Assembly: GCA_026120035.1 (NCBI GenBank)
Contig: JALRME010000054.1
Location: forward strand, 87,103 to 151,102
Length of the DNA: 64,000 bases
Reading direction: 5' to 3'
From: Coleophoma eucalyptorum
Taxonomy: Eukaryota; Ascomycota; Leotiomycetes; Helotiales; Dermateaceae
Numbering within the stretch: the first letter of the stretch is position 1; each line of letters starts with the position of its first letter. Both the position numbers and the translations under genes were made by a program. The notes under the pieces were generated by a model. That model saw only the letters and a list, made by a program, of their open reading frames with translations, was not told where the DNA came from and did not search any database. This document shows positions 1-11,065 of this stretch, piece after piece.

Positions 1-1727
1 TCAGCTCATCGTTCCAGGGATTCGATATTCTGTTCCGGGTGCTAATTTGGGCTTTTCTGCAGTGTTCGCTTGTGCTTCCAATATTATATTATGCTGCAGC
101 GCTCAGTCCAAGAGAAATCCTTCCGAACCCTAGAAATACAGGTGCTGTAGTAATGAGCCGTGAAGACGTAGACGCTGAAAACCAGCATGATTCTGGGCTT
201 TGGGATTCCTGCCTTCTCGGATAGAATTCTTAATGGCTTCGTAAGTTAGCTATCATCTACCTGGAAGAAAGATCTCAGCTAGCCAGAGCAACAAAGGTTC
301 ACGAATACATGACGCTTTCACAGCTAACAGATTTAAAGCCATGGGGGCTGAAGGCCGAGTACCAGGCAGTATGCATAGATACCTGGACGGATCCCCACTC
401 AAAATCCTTGTTACAGCTCAGCTATCCGAAGAGAGCAATGGGGTTCTCGTATTGCTCTACTCAGAGCTAGAAATCAGCGACAGATACTTTGTGTTCCCCT
501 TGGATTTCAGATGGCTGGGGAATTAGTCGTAAGAAAGCCATTCGAGATCATTCGAGATGCAAATCAAGATGACAAAGGGCCCCCAAAGATTTAAAAAGCG
601 CCATCCCGTGCCCTGTTTCTCCCATGAACTTTCTCGGCCCGCTGAATCCCTGACCAAAGCTGCATTTTTCGGGTGGGAAGACAGCAGTGGAGTAGGCATC
701 GAGGGAGCATGATTGGCTACACGTGGTGTGCGAAATCGATATTGCGGGGGAGACATGTGGTGGTTAATGGCGCTCTTTGCGGTATTTGGTGAAATAGTCC
801 CATGGGGCTTTATAAAGTCGTCCTTGTACTCAACAATATGAACAGAATAGGACACACAATAGAGGACCTGGCGATTTGAGGGAGGAATGGTTGGAGAGAA
901 CAGCATCTCAACCCCTCCTCCCCCGGGTTGTCTCTTCACCGACGACTCCGTTAACCGGCGACTGCAGAAGCAACTGAATTGAGGAAGACCTCAAATGTTA
1001 TTCAAGAAGCTTTTTAGAAGCAGGCATCGTACCCAATTGAATTGAAGTGCTGAACCTTATCTTCTAACCAGCTAAACTTTGCTATGCTTCTTGCCATAAG
1101 AGAGAGCAATCAGTAGCTGGATACATACTTCCCACCTTTTGAATAAACGGATTGTTAGAATCTTGGGGAGTTGGGATCGTCTTGGATCCTGGATTTTTCT
1201 TGCCTTGGTAAATAGTAGTGACAATAGCTTACCACGCCATCAACTTATGCAGTGGTTGGGTAGAGTTTTATGCCATGATGGATATCATACTTTTGGAGAA
1301 TTGGGGACAATGCAGTCAAAAAAACTTCTTCGCTCATGCTTGGCTGACGCTGGGTGGGTAAAAAGACCAAATATCAGAGGTCTAGAGTATGGTAACTGCT
1401 CATCAAAGAATCTAGAAAGTATCAAGGTCCATAAAACGGTCAGTTGGTGACCAGACTTCAGTCCTGCATCTACCATCTTGACAAATGGGATGGCCCCTCT
1501 CGCCTGCACAACGTCACATCACCATATTCGGCTGGCTGGTAGTATCTAAAGAATGCAAGTCATTGACATCAGTAAGGTAAGAAAACTAGCATGTAGATTC
1601 CTCTACACCCCCAATCAAGTGATTTTAATATGTCAAAATCTCCTTCGAAATCAACTATGGCCAAAAAAGAAGAATCTTTTATAATAAGTTAACTGCTTCC
1701 ATAATTCCGTCTATTCTTTCTATCATC
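1..1727. other. No supported gene; upstream region of the DUF2237 gene
   Basis: Only short open frames are present on either strand and none has a recognisable motif, a convincing start context or splice-linked continuation. The last 100 bases are AT-rich and act presumably as the promoter of the gene that follows. A gene ending just left of the window could still overlap the first few hundred bases. Confidence 0.5.
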
Positions 1728-2288
1728 ATGGCTGGCAAAGTTCCTACCACATCTGTCAATGGTAAGTTCTCCCTCATGATCTATAAACGAATCGAACCTA
1801 GTCCGGTACTCATTTGTAGGATTGTAGTCTTCAAAAAGCCCCTGGAGATGTTCTCAAAGGATCCTATAACAGGGTTCTACCGCAACGGATACTGCGATGT
1901 TGGTCCCGAAGATAGAGGTATTCATGCTGTTGCTGGTAAGTACATGAACTCTTCACTTTATACAGCTTGGACACGGGGCACGAGTTAATCATCTTCTTTC
2001 ACAGCAACACTCACCGATCCGTTCCTTGACTTTACGGCCTCGAAAGGCAATAATCTGCGTTCAATTGGCTTAACGGCTGGTTGCAGGTGGTGTCTATGTG
2101 CAGCACGCTGGAAAGAGGCCCTTGTCCACGCGAGTAAGTCCTCGGATCCTGCTTCGCAATCTATCGTACCAAAGGTACATTTGCAGGCAACACACGAGAG
2201 GGCTCTGGATATGCTGAACATGGAGGATCTGAAGAAGCACGCTGCAGAACCAGTGGTTGCCAATGCCAGTGATTTTGACGTAAAGTAA
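1728..2288 (+). CDS. DUF2237 family protein (141 aa, 3 exons)
   Basis: Small soluble protein of the DUF2237 family (PF09996), found in bacteria and fungi; its biochemical role is unknown. Exons are 1728-1761, 1828-1935 and 2005-2288. The first splice is fixed by reading frame: the earlier AG at 1819 would give an immediate stop, whereas the AG at 1827 gives N-V-F-K-K-P-L-E-M. Family hallmarks follow in order: DPITGFYRNGYC-V-GPED (about residues 22-39), H-x-V with A-T-L-T-D-x-F-L-x-F (about 42-57), the R-W-C-L-C-A-A-R-W-K-E-A signature (about 73-84) and ATHERAL-x-x-L (about 106-115). The conserved cysteines are present. The loop between the WCLC motif and ATHE is longer than I expect. It is convergent with the dynein light chain gene, with 454 bp between the stop codons. 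No regulatory signal is evident. Confidence 0.88.
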
Positions 2289-2742
2289 GTTTTCAGGCGG
2301 CGATTCTGGTGTAAGCCTGGAGACGAGGGGAAGCTGGAGCTGGATGGCAGGAACGATAAGTCTTCGAAGGATGAGCTATGAACTATATGGCGATGTATGG
2401 GAATCACGTACTTGAAGATTAATCTGGGTGAAAGGCAATTGAATTTAGTCGATGTACAATATTACACCACCTTGAACTCCCCTGTTGTCAGGCAAACTGG
2501 ATCTATTGCAGCCGAGATAGGGATCAACTTAGACTCCTCCATCTCTCCATGGCTATGCTTTAAGAGTACTTGCTCCTTCTCGTACATCACAAATATGCCC
2601 ATCGATCCAGCTTGACATGCGTATCCCATTAACAACGTGGCTGTAAAATATCGTACAATCATTGGGTTCCAATATGCCTTGCCCATTTCCTTACGCCTTC
2701 CGAACCACCAAAAATCGCTCATGCTAGATATTTTGTTTGGGT
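2289..2742. other. Convergent 3' intergenic region
   Basis: Shared 3' flank of the DUF2237 gene (plus) and the LC8 gene (minus). Open frames here are shadows. I see no RNA gene or repeat. Confidence 0.5.
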
Positions 2743-3456
2743 CTATTGGGTCTTGAAGAGAAGGATCGCACAATGTCCGAGGTAGAAATATATGAAGTGT
2801 TTTGTTTCTATAATGGTGTGTCAGTTTATTTCTATCAAAACGGGGCAAAGATAATGGATGACACTAACCGTGTGTAACAAATGATCCAAAATTTCTACCA
2901 ACGATACAATGCCAGGTTGGCCCTTTGCGTTCATCGAACTATAGGACTTGTTAACTTTTAATTACGATAAAGGGGCAGGCGCACTTGCAGTCTTCTTGAT
3001 ATACTGTGCGATATCCTGAAAATCGTCAGTAGCCGAACGCCAGAAACTAGCAAGGCTGAGAGAGTAGGTCGAACCTTTTCGATGCTGAACTTGGACATTC
3101 CTTCTGAAGCTGTAGTTTCTACAAGTCAGCTTATATACCCAGGTATATAGACGCACGTCCATAACCAATTCGAGGGTCTACATACCAACATCAATAGCTT
3201 CTTGCTGCATGTCCTCGGTCTACTCTAATGTCAGTTACGCTTCTCCAAGCCGTGTCCAACCACTCCCTGAATTTGATTGCAGCCGCAGTTTGAGAGCCAC
3301 TCACCATATCCGCAGACTTAATCTGGGCTATACAGGTTCATAATCAGCTGGGTGAAAAGCAATACACATATTAACATGAAAAGGATGAGCTTATACTCTA
3401 CCTTGATACATACCCTCCAACTTCTCCTTCGCATTTACTGGCTTCTCAGCTGACAT
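2743..3456 (-). CDS. nudG: Dynein light chain LC8 (98 aa, 7 exons)
   Basis: Light chain of cytoplasmic dynein and general dimerisation hub, needed for microtubule-based nuclear and vesicle movement; orthologue of Aspergillus NudG and yeast Dyn2. Seven exons on the minus strand: 3414-3456, 3305-3327, 3186-3219, 3075-3109, 2989-3015, 2869-2938 and 2743-2807; all phases agree. The protein starts MSAEKPVNAKEKLE, continues AQIKSADM, MQQEAIDV, FSIEKDIAQYIKKT, and ends with the near-invariant LC8 core: FDERKGPTWHCIVGRNFG, SFVTHETKHFIYF and LGHCAILLFKTQ. Length matches the family (89-95 aa plus a fungal N-terminal tail). Intron 5 (2939-2988) starts with GC instead of GT (ACT|GCAAGT), and no GT site keeps the frame. 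Very high intron density for a 98-residue protein. Divergent from mrd1. Confidence 0.95.
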
Positions 3457-3923
3457 CTTGAACTTTTCTAGTATATCTGGTATATGTAGGAGGATGCTTT
3501 GTCGAGTATAAGCTAGGCAGGTGGATTGGAAAGGCCTGGTTTGTTGTGTTTATACCCAAGGGTTGTAGATAATCCCCGCGCGACGTGGAATCTCGAGTGT
3601 TTCGCAACAACGAGATAGTGTAACTGGTTGGCGCAGGTGCTAATGAGAGTTATGAACAGAGAGAATTGCACTTTGAACACAAGAGTCGCTTGCTTAAAAA
3701 GGGATGAGGTTGCTGGACGAGGACGAGGAGGTGGTAAACAGCAGAGAAAGTCCAGGGGATGCGAGGCTACCTTAATTGAGATTCACGTGCCAAAACGCGC
3801 TAGTTGGGATCACACTAAGATTTTCGCGAGCCGCGAAGACTTTCTTTTTCTTCCGTCTCAAACAAACAAACTAACAACAACCACACAATGACTTGACCAC
3901 AGCCTTGATCAGAATCGCAAGTC
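3457..3923. promoter_or_regulatory. Divergent promoter between LC8 and mrd1
   Basis: A 467-bp spacer between the two start codons must hold both promoters. It includes purine-rich stretches (3715-3760) and a CAAACAAACAAAC-like leader just upstream of the mrd1 start. No TATA box or factor site stands out. Confidence 0.5.
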
Positions 3924-6669
3924 ATGGAGTCATCACGTATTTTCATCAAAGGCCTTCCACCTTCCATATCGGAAGACGAATTCAGGAAGCATTTTGGTGC
4001 CAAGCACACTATTACTGATGCAAAACTGATTCCACATCGAAGGATTGGCTATGTCGGATACAGCACGCCGGAAGATGCTGCTAAGGCAGTCAAATACTTT
4101 AACCGTTCTTTCATTAGAATGTCAAAAATTGGTGTAGAGATAGCACGTCCTGTAGGTTGACACACACCATAGTATCTCGTATATATAAGCTAATTTCACA
4201 GATCTCCGATGCCACATTGCCAACCTCAAGGAAAGCAAAACGAGAACAGGACAGAGAAGCCTCTAAACAAATTCTGTTGAGAAAGGAAGCCGAGACAGCA
4301 TCAAATATCAATAATGTCGGCACGAAGAGAAAGCGTAGCGACTTGGATGAGGCAGATCCCAAGCTGAAAGAATATCTCGATATCATGCAACCCGCTTCAA
4401 AGTCAAAGAAGTGGGAAGGTCAAGCAACAGATTTCAGCGAGGAGCCACCAACCAAGATGCAGGCCATCGAAGTGCCCGACGCAGAGAGCGATGGTGAGTA
4501 TGAAGCTGTACCAAAGATATCCAAAAAGAAGACGCCGCCTCCACCTGCAGCATTACCAATGCCATCACCGACACCCATCACCTCAGTTTCGCATGAGATA
4601 AGCCCGTCTGTAGCCATGGAACATGACCACCCTATGACTGATGCCCCAGAAGCTACGGATGATGATTGGCTTCGAAGTCGTACGAATAGATTATTGGATC
4701 TGATGGAACCTGAGGATGTTGTTGTCGGAACAGCGACTTCTGAACCAACAGCTATTGAGCAAACCGTGCCAGCCCAGGCTCCGATAGATGTGGATGTTCA
4801 AGATGTTGAATCTGTTCCTGTGGAGGAGGAAGGTCTCGAAGTGGTAGAGCACCCCGATCCTGTCTTCGATGCCATACGGTCCAATGGTCGTCTCTTCGTC
4901 CGTAACCTTTCATACAATGCATCAGAAGAAGATCTACGGAAACACTTCGAACCTTTCGGGTCATTGGAGGAGGTAAGCAGTATTGACTTTCTTATCTCAT
5001 TTGATCTATTCTTTCATGATGAATATCCAGATAGGGACAGCTTATGCTTACGGGCATGTGATGTGAACTGGACGAATATTTTAGTAGATGCTTCGTGTTT
5101 TCTGACAAAGATACATTTTTCTCAATAGTCTGAAATTCTGGACAGAGATCCATGCTAATCAGCCTATACTAGGTTCATCTTCCTGTGGACTCTTCTGGCA
5201 ATAGCAAAGGATTTTTGCTGGTGCAGTTTGCCGATCCGAATGCAGCTGTCGAAGCATACCACAATCTTGATGGTGAACCATTCCAGGGAAGGCTTCTGCA
5301 CATCTTACCTGCTGCTGCCAAACGCGAAAATAAGCTGGACGAGTTTGCTATCGCTAAGCTACCCCTCAAGAAACAAAAGCAAATTAAGAAGAAGGCTGAG
5401 GCATCATCAACGTCATTCAATTGGAATTCTTTGTACATGAATCAAGACGCTGTGAACTCGGCCGTCGCCGATCGCCTCGGTGTTTCGAAATCCGAACTTC
5501 TTGACCCTACTTCTGCCGATGCTGGAGTGAAGCAAGCAATTGCGGAAACTTCGGTGATTCAAGAAACGAAGGCATACTTCGCTAACAATGGAGTAGATCT
5601 TGATGCTTTCAAGAAACGTGAGAGAGGTGATACTGTCATATTGGTGAAAAACTTCCCATATGGAATGACACTTGAAGAGCTTAGGAAGATGTTTGAAGAG
5701 TTCGGACAAGTCCTTCGCGTGTTGATGCCGCCTTCGGGCACAATCGCAATCGTCGAGTTTGCTCAGCCAACGCATGCACGAGCAGCGTTTGCAAGCCTTG
5801 CTTATCGACGAATGAAAGACTCTGTCTTATTTCTCGAGAAAGCCCCCAAGAACCTCTTCACTAGCGTAAGTACTAACGCCATGACTGAATCGTCAGCCAA
5901 CAACAGAGTGGCGACAGATCAGAAACTTTCAACATCTGATCTTTTGGAGAGGGAGACTGAACCTGAAACTGCTGACACAAGCACTCTTTTCGTTCGCAAC
6001 CTGAACTTTACTACAACAAGTGAACGCCTCACAGACATCTTCAAAGCCCTTGACGGGTTCATGTCTGCTCGGGTTAACACAAAGACCGATCCTAAGAAGC
6101 CTGGTCAAGTCCTCAGTATGGGATTTGGCTTCATAGAATTTAAGAACAAGGCCCAGGCTCAGGCAGCTCGCAAGGTCATGGATGGCTACTCATTAGATGG
6201 TCATAACCTCCTTGTTAAGGCTTCCCACAAGGCCCTCGATGCTGCTGAGGAGCGGAGAAAGGAAGACAAAGCCAAGAAGCTGGCCGGTAAGCGGACCAAG
6301 ATCATCATAAAAAATTTACCTTTCGAGGCAACAAAGAAGGATGTCCGAGCTCTTTTCTCAGCCTATGGGCAGCTTCGATCTGTCCGGGTGCCCAAAAAGT
6401 TCGATCACTCCACTCGTGGCTTCGCTTTTGCAGACTTTATCACGGCCCGCGAAGCGGAGAATGCACTAGAGGCCTTAAAAGACACACATCTTTTGGGTCG
6501 TCGCCTTGTCTTGGAGTTCGCCTCGGAAGATGCTCTTGACGCCGAGGAAGAGATTGAGAAGATGCAGAAGAAGGTTGGCAGCCAGGTCAACAAGGTTGCT
6601 TTGCAAAAGCTCACCGGAGGAGGACGCAAAAAATTCAATATCGAAGGTAACGATGGCGACGAGGAGTGA
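3924..6669 (+). CDS. mrd1: Multiple RNA-binding domain protein 1 (831 aa, 3 exons)
   Basis: Nucleolar RNA-binding protein of the small-subunit processome, needed for early cleavages of 35S pre-rRNA and release of 18S rRNA; orthologue of yeast Mrd1. Exons are 3924-4151, 4202-4972 and 5173-6669, all joined in phase 0. Five RRMs are visible: RRM1 at about 4-75 (RIFIKGLPPSI), then a long charged linker; RRM2 at about 305-380 (RLFVRNLSYNA, split by intron 2 right after L-E-E); RRM3 at about 487-558 (VILVKNFPYGM); RRM4 at about 603-685 (TLFVRNLNFTT, GFGFIEF); RRM5 at about 708-785 (KIIIKNLPFEA, RGFAFADF). Each has RNP2 and RNP1 in the right spacing. Length and order match the fungal family. A GTAAGT at 5866 inside exon 3 is not used: any nearby AG would break the frame. 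Confidence 0.95.
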
Positions 6670-7672
6670 AGGGGTCGCACCTAGGTATTTATCAATAATT
6701 ATCAGGTTTCCCTGTATTCCTCGATTCGTTTATCAGAATGACTTGGAGCGAAGTCGCGAATTGGCAAGCGTCTTCGCCCCTTGCCGACCAACGACCATGT
6801 CGGTCGATATCACCCCTGCACAGGAAAATCATTGACCTCCTTCGCAATAGATTGAGGCTCCTTCAAAGAGTTGAGAGTGGTGTCCCATAATTTTGCATCG
6901 GTAATTGTTTACACTCAAGGAGTGTTCTACTCTTTAACGAGTACCTGCCTCTAGCTACGCCCTTGTCGAGGAGAAGGAACAATAAAGACAATAAGACAGT
7001 ATCTTAGCCTTCCAATATAATTTCAAAGTTCAGAATGATCGAATCATCTTGCCTCGTTTATGACATTCTCATGCCTGAGGTGATTAGCACGTGGTAGTCA
7101 GGAATTCAACAAGATGATGCATTCCTGGAGCTGAAAAGTCCTCTCAGAAGTGCCAAACACTACCATGAGATGGGCTACCCTTGCATCGTCCGTCAAAGCC
7201 GAACCACTGGTGCAGCTAGAAATCTTTTGTCATTGTCGTGATCAAGGTGGCGTTCATCACTGTCGAGCGAGAGCTTTATACAATACTGGCTCGATAGGAA
7301 GTTTTGTTTAGCTGATTCACTCCCCTCAAAGCCACCCTGCATCCCCGCTCGACCTGGAGTTGTGATTGTTTCTACAAACAGCCAGCCTAAGAGAGGAGTT
7401 TACCTGGCCCTCTTATAAGCAGTTCACCTGCTCCTCCATTCTCAAGTCAGCTGTTGACATTCTCTCCCTAAAGTCTCTTGCTTACCCTAACACTGCCATT
7501 CCTTCAAACATTTCTTACTGCAATCCTTATCCTTTGCCAATCAACAAACGCTCTTTCTACTGCATAGCTTTACGATCCTTGAGGCGTGACGACACTATAG
7601 GCATCTCTACAGCGTTCTTGAGTCAACTGGAGCATTCTTCCTTACCCTCAAGTCACCCTGTTATACGCTCTC
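6670..7672 (+). promoter_or_regulatory. abaA promoter and long pyrimidine-rich leader
   Basis: One kilobase between mrd1 and abaA. Six copies of the AbaA/TEF binding motif CATTCY lie here: 7120-7125, 7437-7442, 7458-7463, 7497-7502 and 7633-7638 on the plus strand, and 7032-7037 on the minus strand. AbaA of Aspergillus nidulans binds CATTCY and acts on its own gene, so these may be autoregulatory sites. The last 250 bases are C/T-rich and probably transcribed leader; an open frame across it has no ATG. Confidence 0.45.
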
Positions 7673-10013
7673 ATGGACCATCGCAGGCATATACTGCCTT
7701 CCAGCTTCAACACTCAGGATGACCCCAATGGACAGTCAAGAGTGAGGCAACCTCTATCGGACTCTGCAGGCAATGCTCAACTTCATGCTCTGGCATCTGG
7801 AGGACTCTATCATGACAACAAGGGATCACAACCAAGGGTCGACCGACCTATCTACACCATCCCTACTGTCCCTTCACAGCCAGCAAGACAATTCAATCCA
7901 AACTCCTTAGAGCTCCGGAGGCAAAACACTCGCAGGAGACGCCAACATCGACACACGCGTAATCCTATCCATGACTCCCCTCAGTATCAAGCATACCGTG
8001 CTCGCCAGATTCGTGATGGAGCCCCAGAGTCTGACCAAAAATGGCCCGAGATTCTTGAGATTGCTTTCCTTGATGGTAAGCATGCAACGACTATATGGGG
8101 TTCCAGCTACTAACCACCATAGCACTTATCGACATCCCTCCTATGGGCCGTCGAAAGTTTTCCCTGAGAGGCAAGCCACACGGTCGCAATGAACTCATCG
8201 CCGAATACATCTGGATAGCCTACCAACAAGGTCTTCCTCCTGGCCAAAAGCCTGATAAGGCGATGATGCGGACAAGAAAACAGGTATCTAGTCACATCCA
8301 GGTATTGAAAGGATTCTTCCGAGAACATCCAGCTTGTAAGTAGTTGTGTAACACGTCTTTACTGTACGACAAGTCTAACTCTCGACAGTCTTACGCCTGT
8401 TCCCAGCTCCTAGGGGTGCCAATAAGAATGGATTCGACGACAACTTCAAGAGTGATGCAACTCTCAGAGCACTTTCAGATGGCCGTGTACTCAGCAGAAG
8501 ACATGACCAGTACCTGGAAATCAATCAGATCATCAACTCAAACCACGTGCCAATGAGACCGGCAACATTCTGGCTCCTCATATCTCTGGGTGCTGATCCA
8601 AATGGCTCCTGGAAGTTCAAGAGCGAGGAAGATATCCACAACGACAGACGTGTTGTTCATCGATACACAGGACTGTCTGCAGAGAAGCCTCGCACGAGCT
8701 TGGAGTCAATCCCAAACTGGCGATCAAAGTGGCCTTACCTTGCTGCGTTGCATTCCGCCAACGATCTCGCTTGCGATATCATCCATATGGATGTGTCCTT
8801 GGAGTTGACAAACGAGCATGCTCCTGAAGGCGCTGAGCTGCTTTCTCGGACTGAGATGATTATTCCTGGAACAGCTTTTGCCGACAGTCATTGGCAGTCT
8901 ATCACAAGTCTGACTAAGCCAGAGCAATTGTATGGGCACGAGGAAGATGTTCCACAAGGTGCAACAGCGTTTCCAATCGATGTAGCAGAAGTTACAGACA
9001 CTGAGACTCGCCTCAGACTACAGTTCCCTGCCAGTCCATGGGCACATGCCTTCACTATGCTCACCAGACTACAATATCAATTCGAGGACATGCAAAAGTC
9101 GCAATCGGGAGGAAACAGCAATGTAAGAGGACCAAACAAAACGGCAAGAGAATTAATCAACGAGGTCTCCATGTATCAAGAACTTCGATCCGCCGCACCC
9201 GGAATGCCATTCATTAGACGAGCCGTCATTGTCTGGACTTTCTCAAAAACAAAAGCTGGCGAAAGTGGAAAAACCAACTGGAGTTATCTCGATGCCGCTC
9301 CTCCACGTAGTATGATCATGTCTCCTCCCCCACATACTAGTCATCATGTCTCTGCCTCGATGAATGAACAATTCAACACATGGGCAGAGACTCCGTTACA
9401 TCTTCAGCAGCACAACATCATGGACACCTTTGCCCCAGGGCTCGTTACTCCTCCGCAGACAGCAGGGTTACAATCTCCGTTTGGATCTAATTATCTCAAT
9501 CCTATGTCCCATTATGACATGCCATCAGAGCACCTGAGTTTTGTGTCTGATGCCACGGTGGATAGTGACTCAACGCTCGTGAACCACGACAGCACTACAA
9601 ACATGGACAACTTCTTATCCGTTCCTAGCACTACACTTGGTTCAGATTATGATCAATCAGCCAACAACTGGCACCTGCCGAACACGGAAGTCTTTGATGC
9701 TGATCCGGCTTGGGCATCATACTCAGTGCCATCTACCACAGCGCAGATGAGCTGGGACTCTCCAGCAAAAGCCAATCACACATGGAACGAGACACAAGAG
9801 TCGCAAGCAACGGAGAAGCATGATTGGCATTCAAATGCAGTAAGCCCGACCAAGCAAGGGTACACTGAGCACGACAATGAAAACATCAACACAGGTTTAC
9901 CTCCATTGAGTGCAACCACACCAGTCGTATCAACTACGGCAAGCCAACCACAAAGTTGGGTGAGCAGTGATGCCTTCGATTATGAGGCTCATCTTGGAAA
10001 CCGCTTGAAGTAA
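7673..10013 (+). CDS. abaA: AbaA-type TEA/ATTS conidiation transcription factor (746 aa, 3 exons)
   Basis: Nuclear DNA-binding protein of the central BrlA-AbaA-WetA conidiation pathway, acting in phialide maturation in Aspergillus. Exons are 7673-8075, 8123-8335 and 8389-10013 with matching phases (1 and 1). The TEA domain spans about residues 122-205. It reads [13 protein letters not shown], then [51 protein letters not shown] and IQVLKGFF; the last helix is the DNA recognition helix of the family, and the domain is split by intron 1. After it comes F-L-R-L-F-P, then a mid-region, and a Ser/Thr/Gln/Asn-rich low-complexity C-terminus (about 400-746) typical of activation regions. Length is close to Aspergillus AbaA (about 800 aa). 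It follows mrd1 on the same strand. The name rests on the domain and overall layout, so another TEA paralogue is possible but unlikely. Confidence 0.9.
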
Positions 10014-10460
10014 CGCTTTATGAAAACAATTGTACTTTTCCGTGCGATCCTTAGAGATCATTATGAGGAGTTAAAATGCTTTGGTGTGTGGGTAGATTGG
10101 ACGGGGGTTTAAACAAAGGCCCATAATAAGCCACTTCATCGACAGCTTTAATTCAATTCTTAATGACCCCGTCTTATCATTTACATAAAGATTACACTTA
10201 CATGAAAGTGTCTTTCTCACTACTTGGCCGTGAATCTTCCTCCGACAGGGCTACTGACCTTGCAGTTTTGATAGGCACGTGAGGGTGTCAGCTAGAACAC
10301 CAGCTATTGTACGCCTTGCTTGCTTTTAAGCGAGGTCCAAGGGGTTTTGAAAAGGGGCGGTGGTCACGAACCTCACTTATCGAAAGGGACAGTTACGTAG
10401 TGGTTCAAAATGTTTTTTTTATAAAGGGGTTTATTTAACTGGGGATTACAACTAGCTTGC
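10014..10460. other. Convergent 3' region of abaA and the HsbA-like gene
   Basis: No gene seen. Two A/T runs may serve 3' end formation for the flanking genes. Confidence 0.5.
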
Positions 10461-11065
10461 TTAATCGGAATCATCCTCTCCATCGGCTTGATCCTCGCCA
10501 CCGGTCAAGCCCTCGAAGGCAGCAGTCGCCTTGGCAAATGCCACCTCTCTTCTCTTCTCTAGGGCCTCTGCATCCTCCTTCAAGCTCGCTGGGGCTTTCT
10601 CAAGCATGACTTTGGACAAGTCCAAGGAAGCAGCCTGAGTCTTTCCCATGTTCTTCTTAACCAAACCTGTTCGAAATGTTACTATATAAATTTCAAAAGA
10701 GTTAGACCGGATAAATACCTCCAACATGAAGCTTCTCAAAATGAGGCTTGGTCTTCACCAATAAATCAAGCTGGATTTCGGTCTCATCGACAATCTTCTG
10801 CATGATGACCAAGACTTTCTGGCTTTCCTCGTCGGTTGGGTTTGTACCCTATCTTTCTATTAGAAGCTATATCATATCATCAGAGATGTGGGAAGCGCAC
10901 GTCGTATTCCTTGATACCCTTTCGGATTGTTGATGTAATGGAGTTGCTCTTACGGCCGAGCTTGATGGCATCACCTAGAGACATTGATGCTCCTTTGGCA
11001 ACGATTTTGTTGGCCTTTCCAAGCTTGCGCTCGACATCCTGGAGGTTTTTCTGTACTTTGTCCAT
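10461..11065 (-). CDS. Small helical protein, HsbA-like, without signal peptide (166 aa, 3 exons)
   Basis: Exons on the minus strand: 10901-11065, 10719-10848 and 10461-10666; phases 0 and 1 agree. The protein starts MDKVQKNLQDVERKLGK and is almost wholly amphipathic helix, with an acidic tail (EDQADGEDDSD). The spacing of the second half (L-L-V-K-T-K-P-H-F, then G-G-L-V-K-K-N, T-Q-A-A-S-L-D-L-S and KAPASLKEDA, F-A-K-A-T-A-A-F) resembles the pattern of HsbA/cell-wall galactomannoproteins (PF12296) as I remember it. Those are secreted, whereas this protein lacks any hydrophobic leader and should be cytosolic. The similarity is by eye only, so a different helical-bundle family is possible. The gene itself is well supported by splice phases and codon structure. 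Confidence 0.75.

Noticed and set aside
523..939. 138-codon minus-strand frame
   Set aside because: No motif, low-complexity start, no splice-compatible partner; composition looks random.
5866..5906. Possible intron (GTAAGT...ACAACAG) in mrd1
   Set aside because: 41 nt is not a multiple of three and removing it breaks the frame leading to RRM4 and RRM5.
7366..7722. 118-codon frame overlapping the abaA start
   Set aside because: It has no ATG (opens at TTG) and lies in the C/T-rich leader; abaA has its own good start at 7673.
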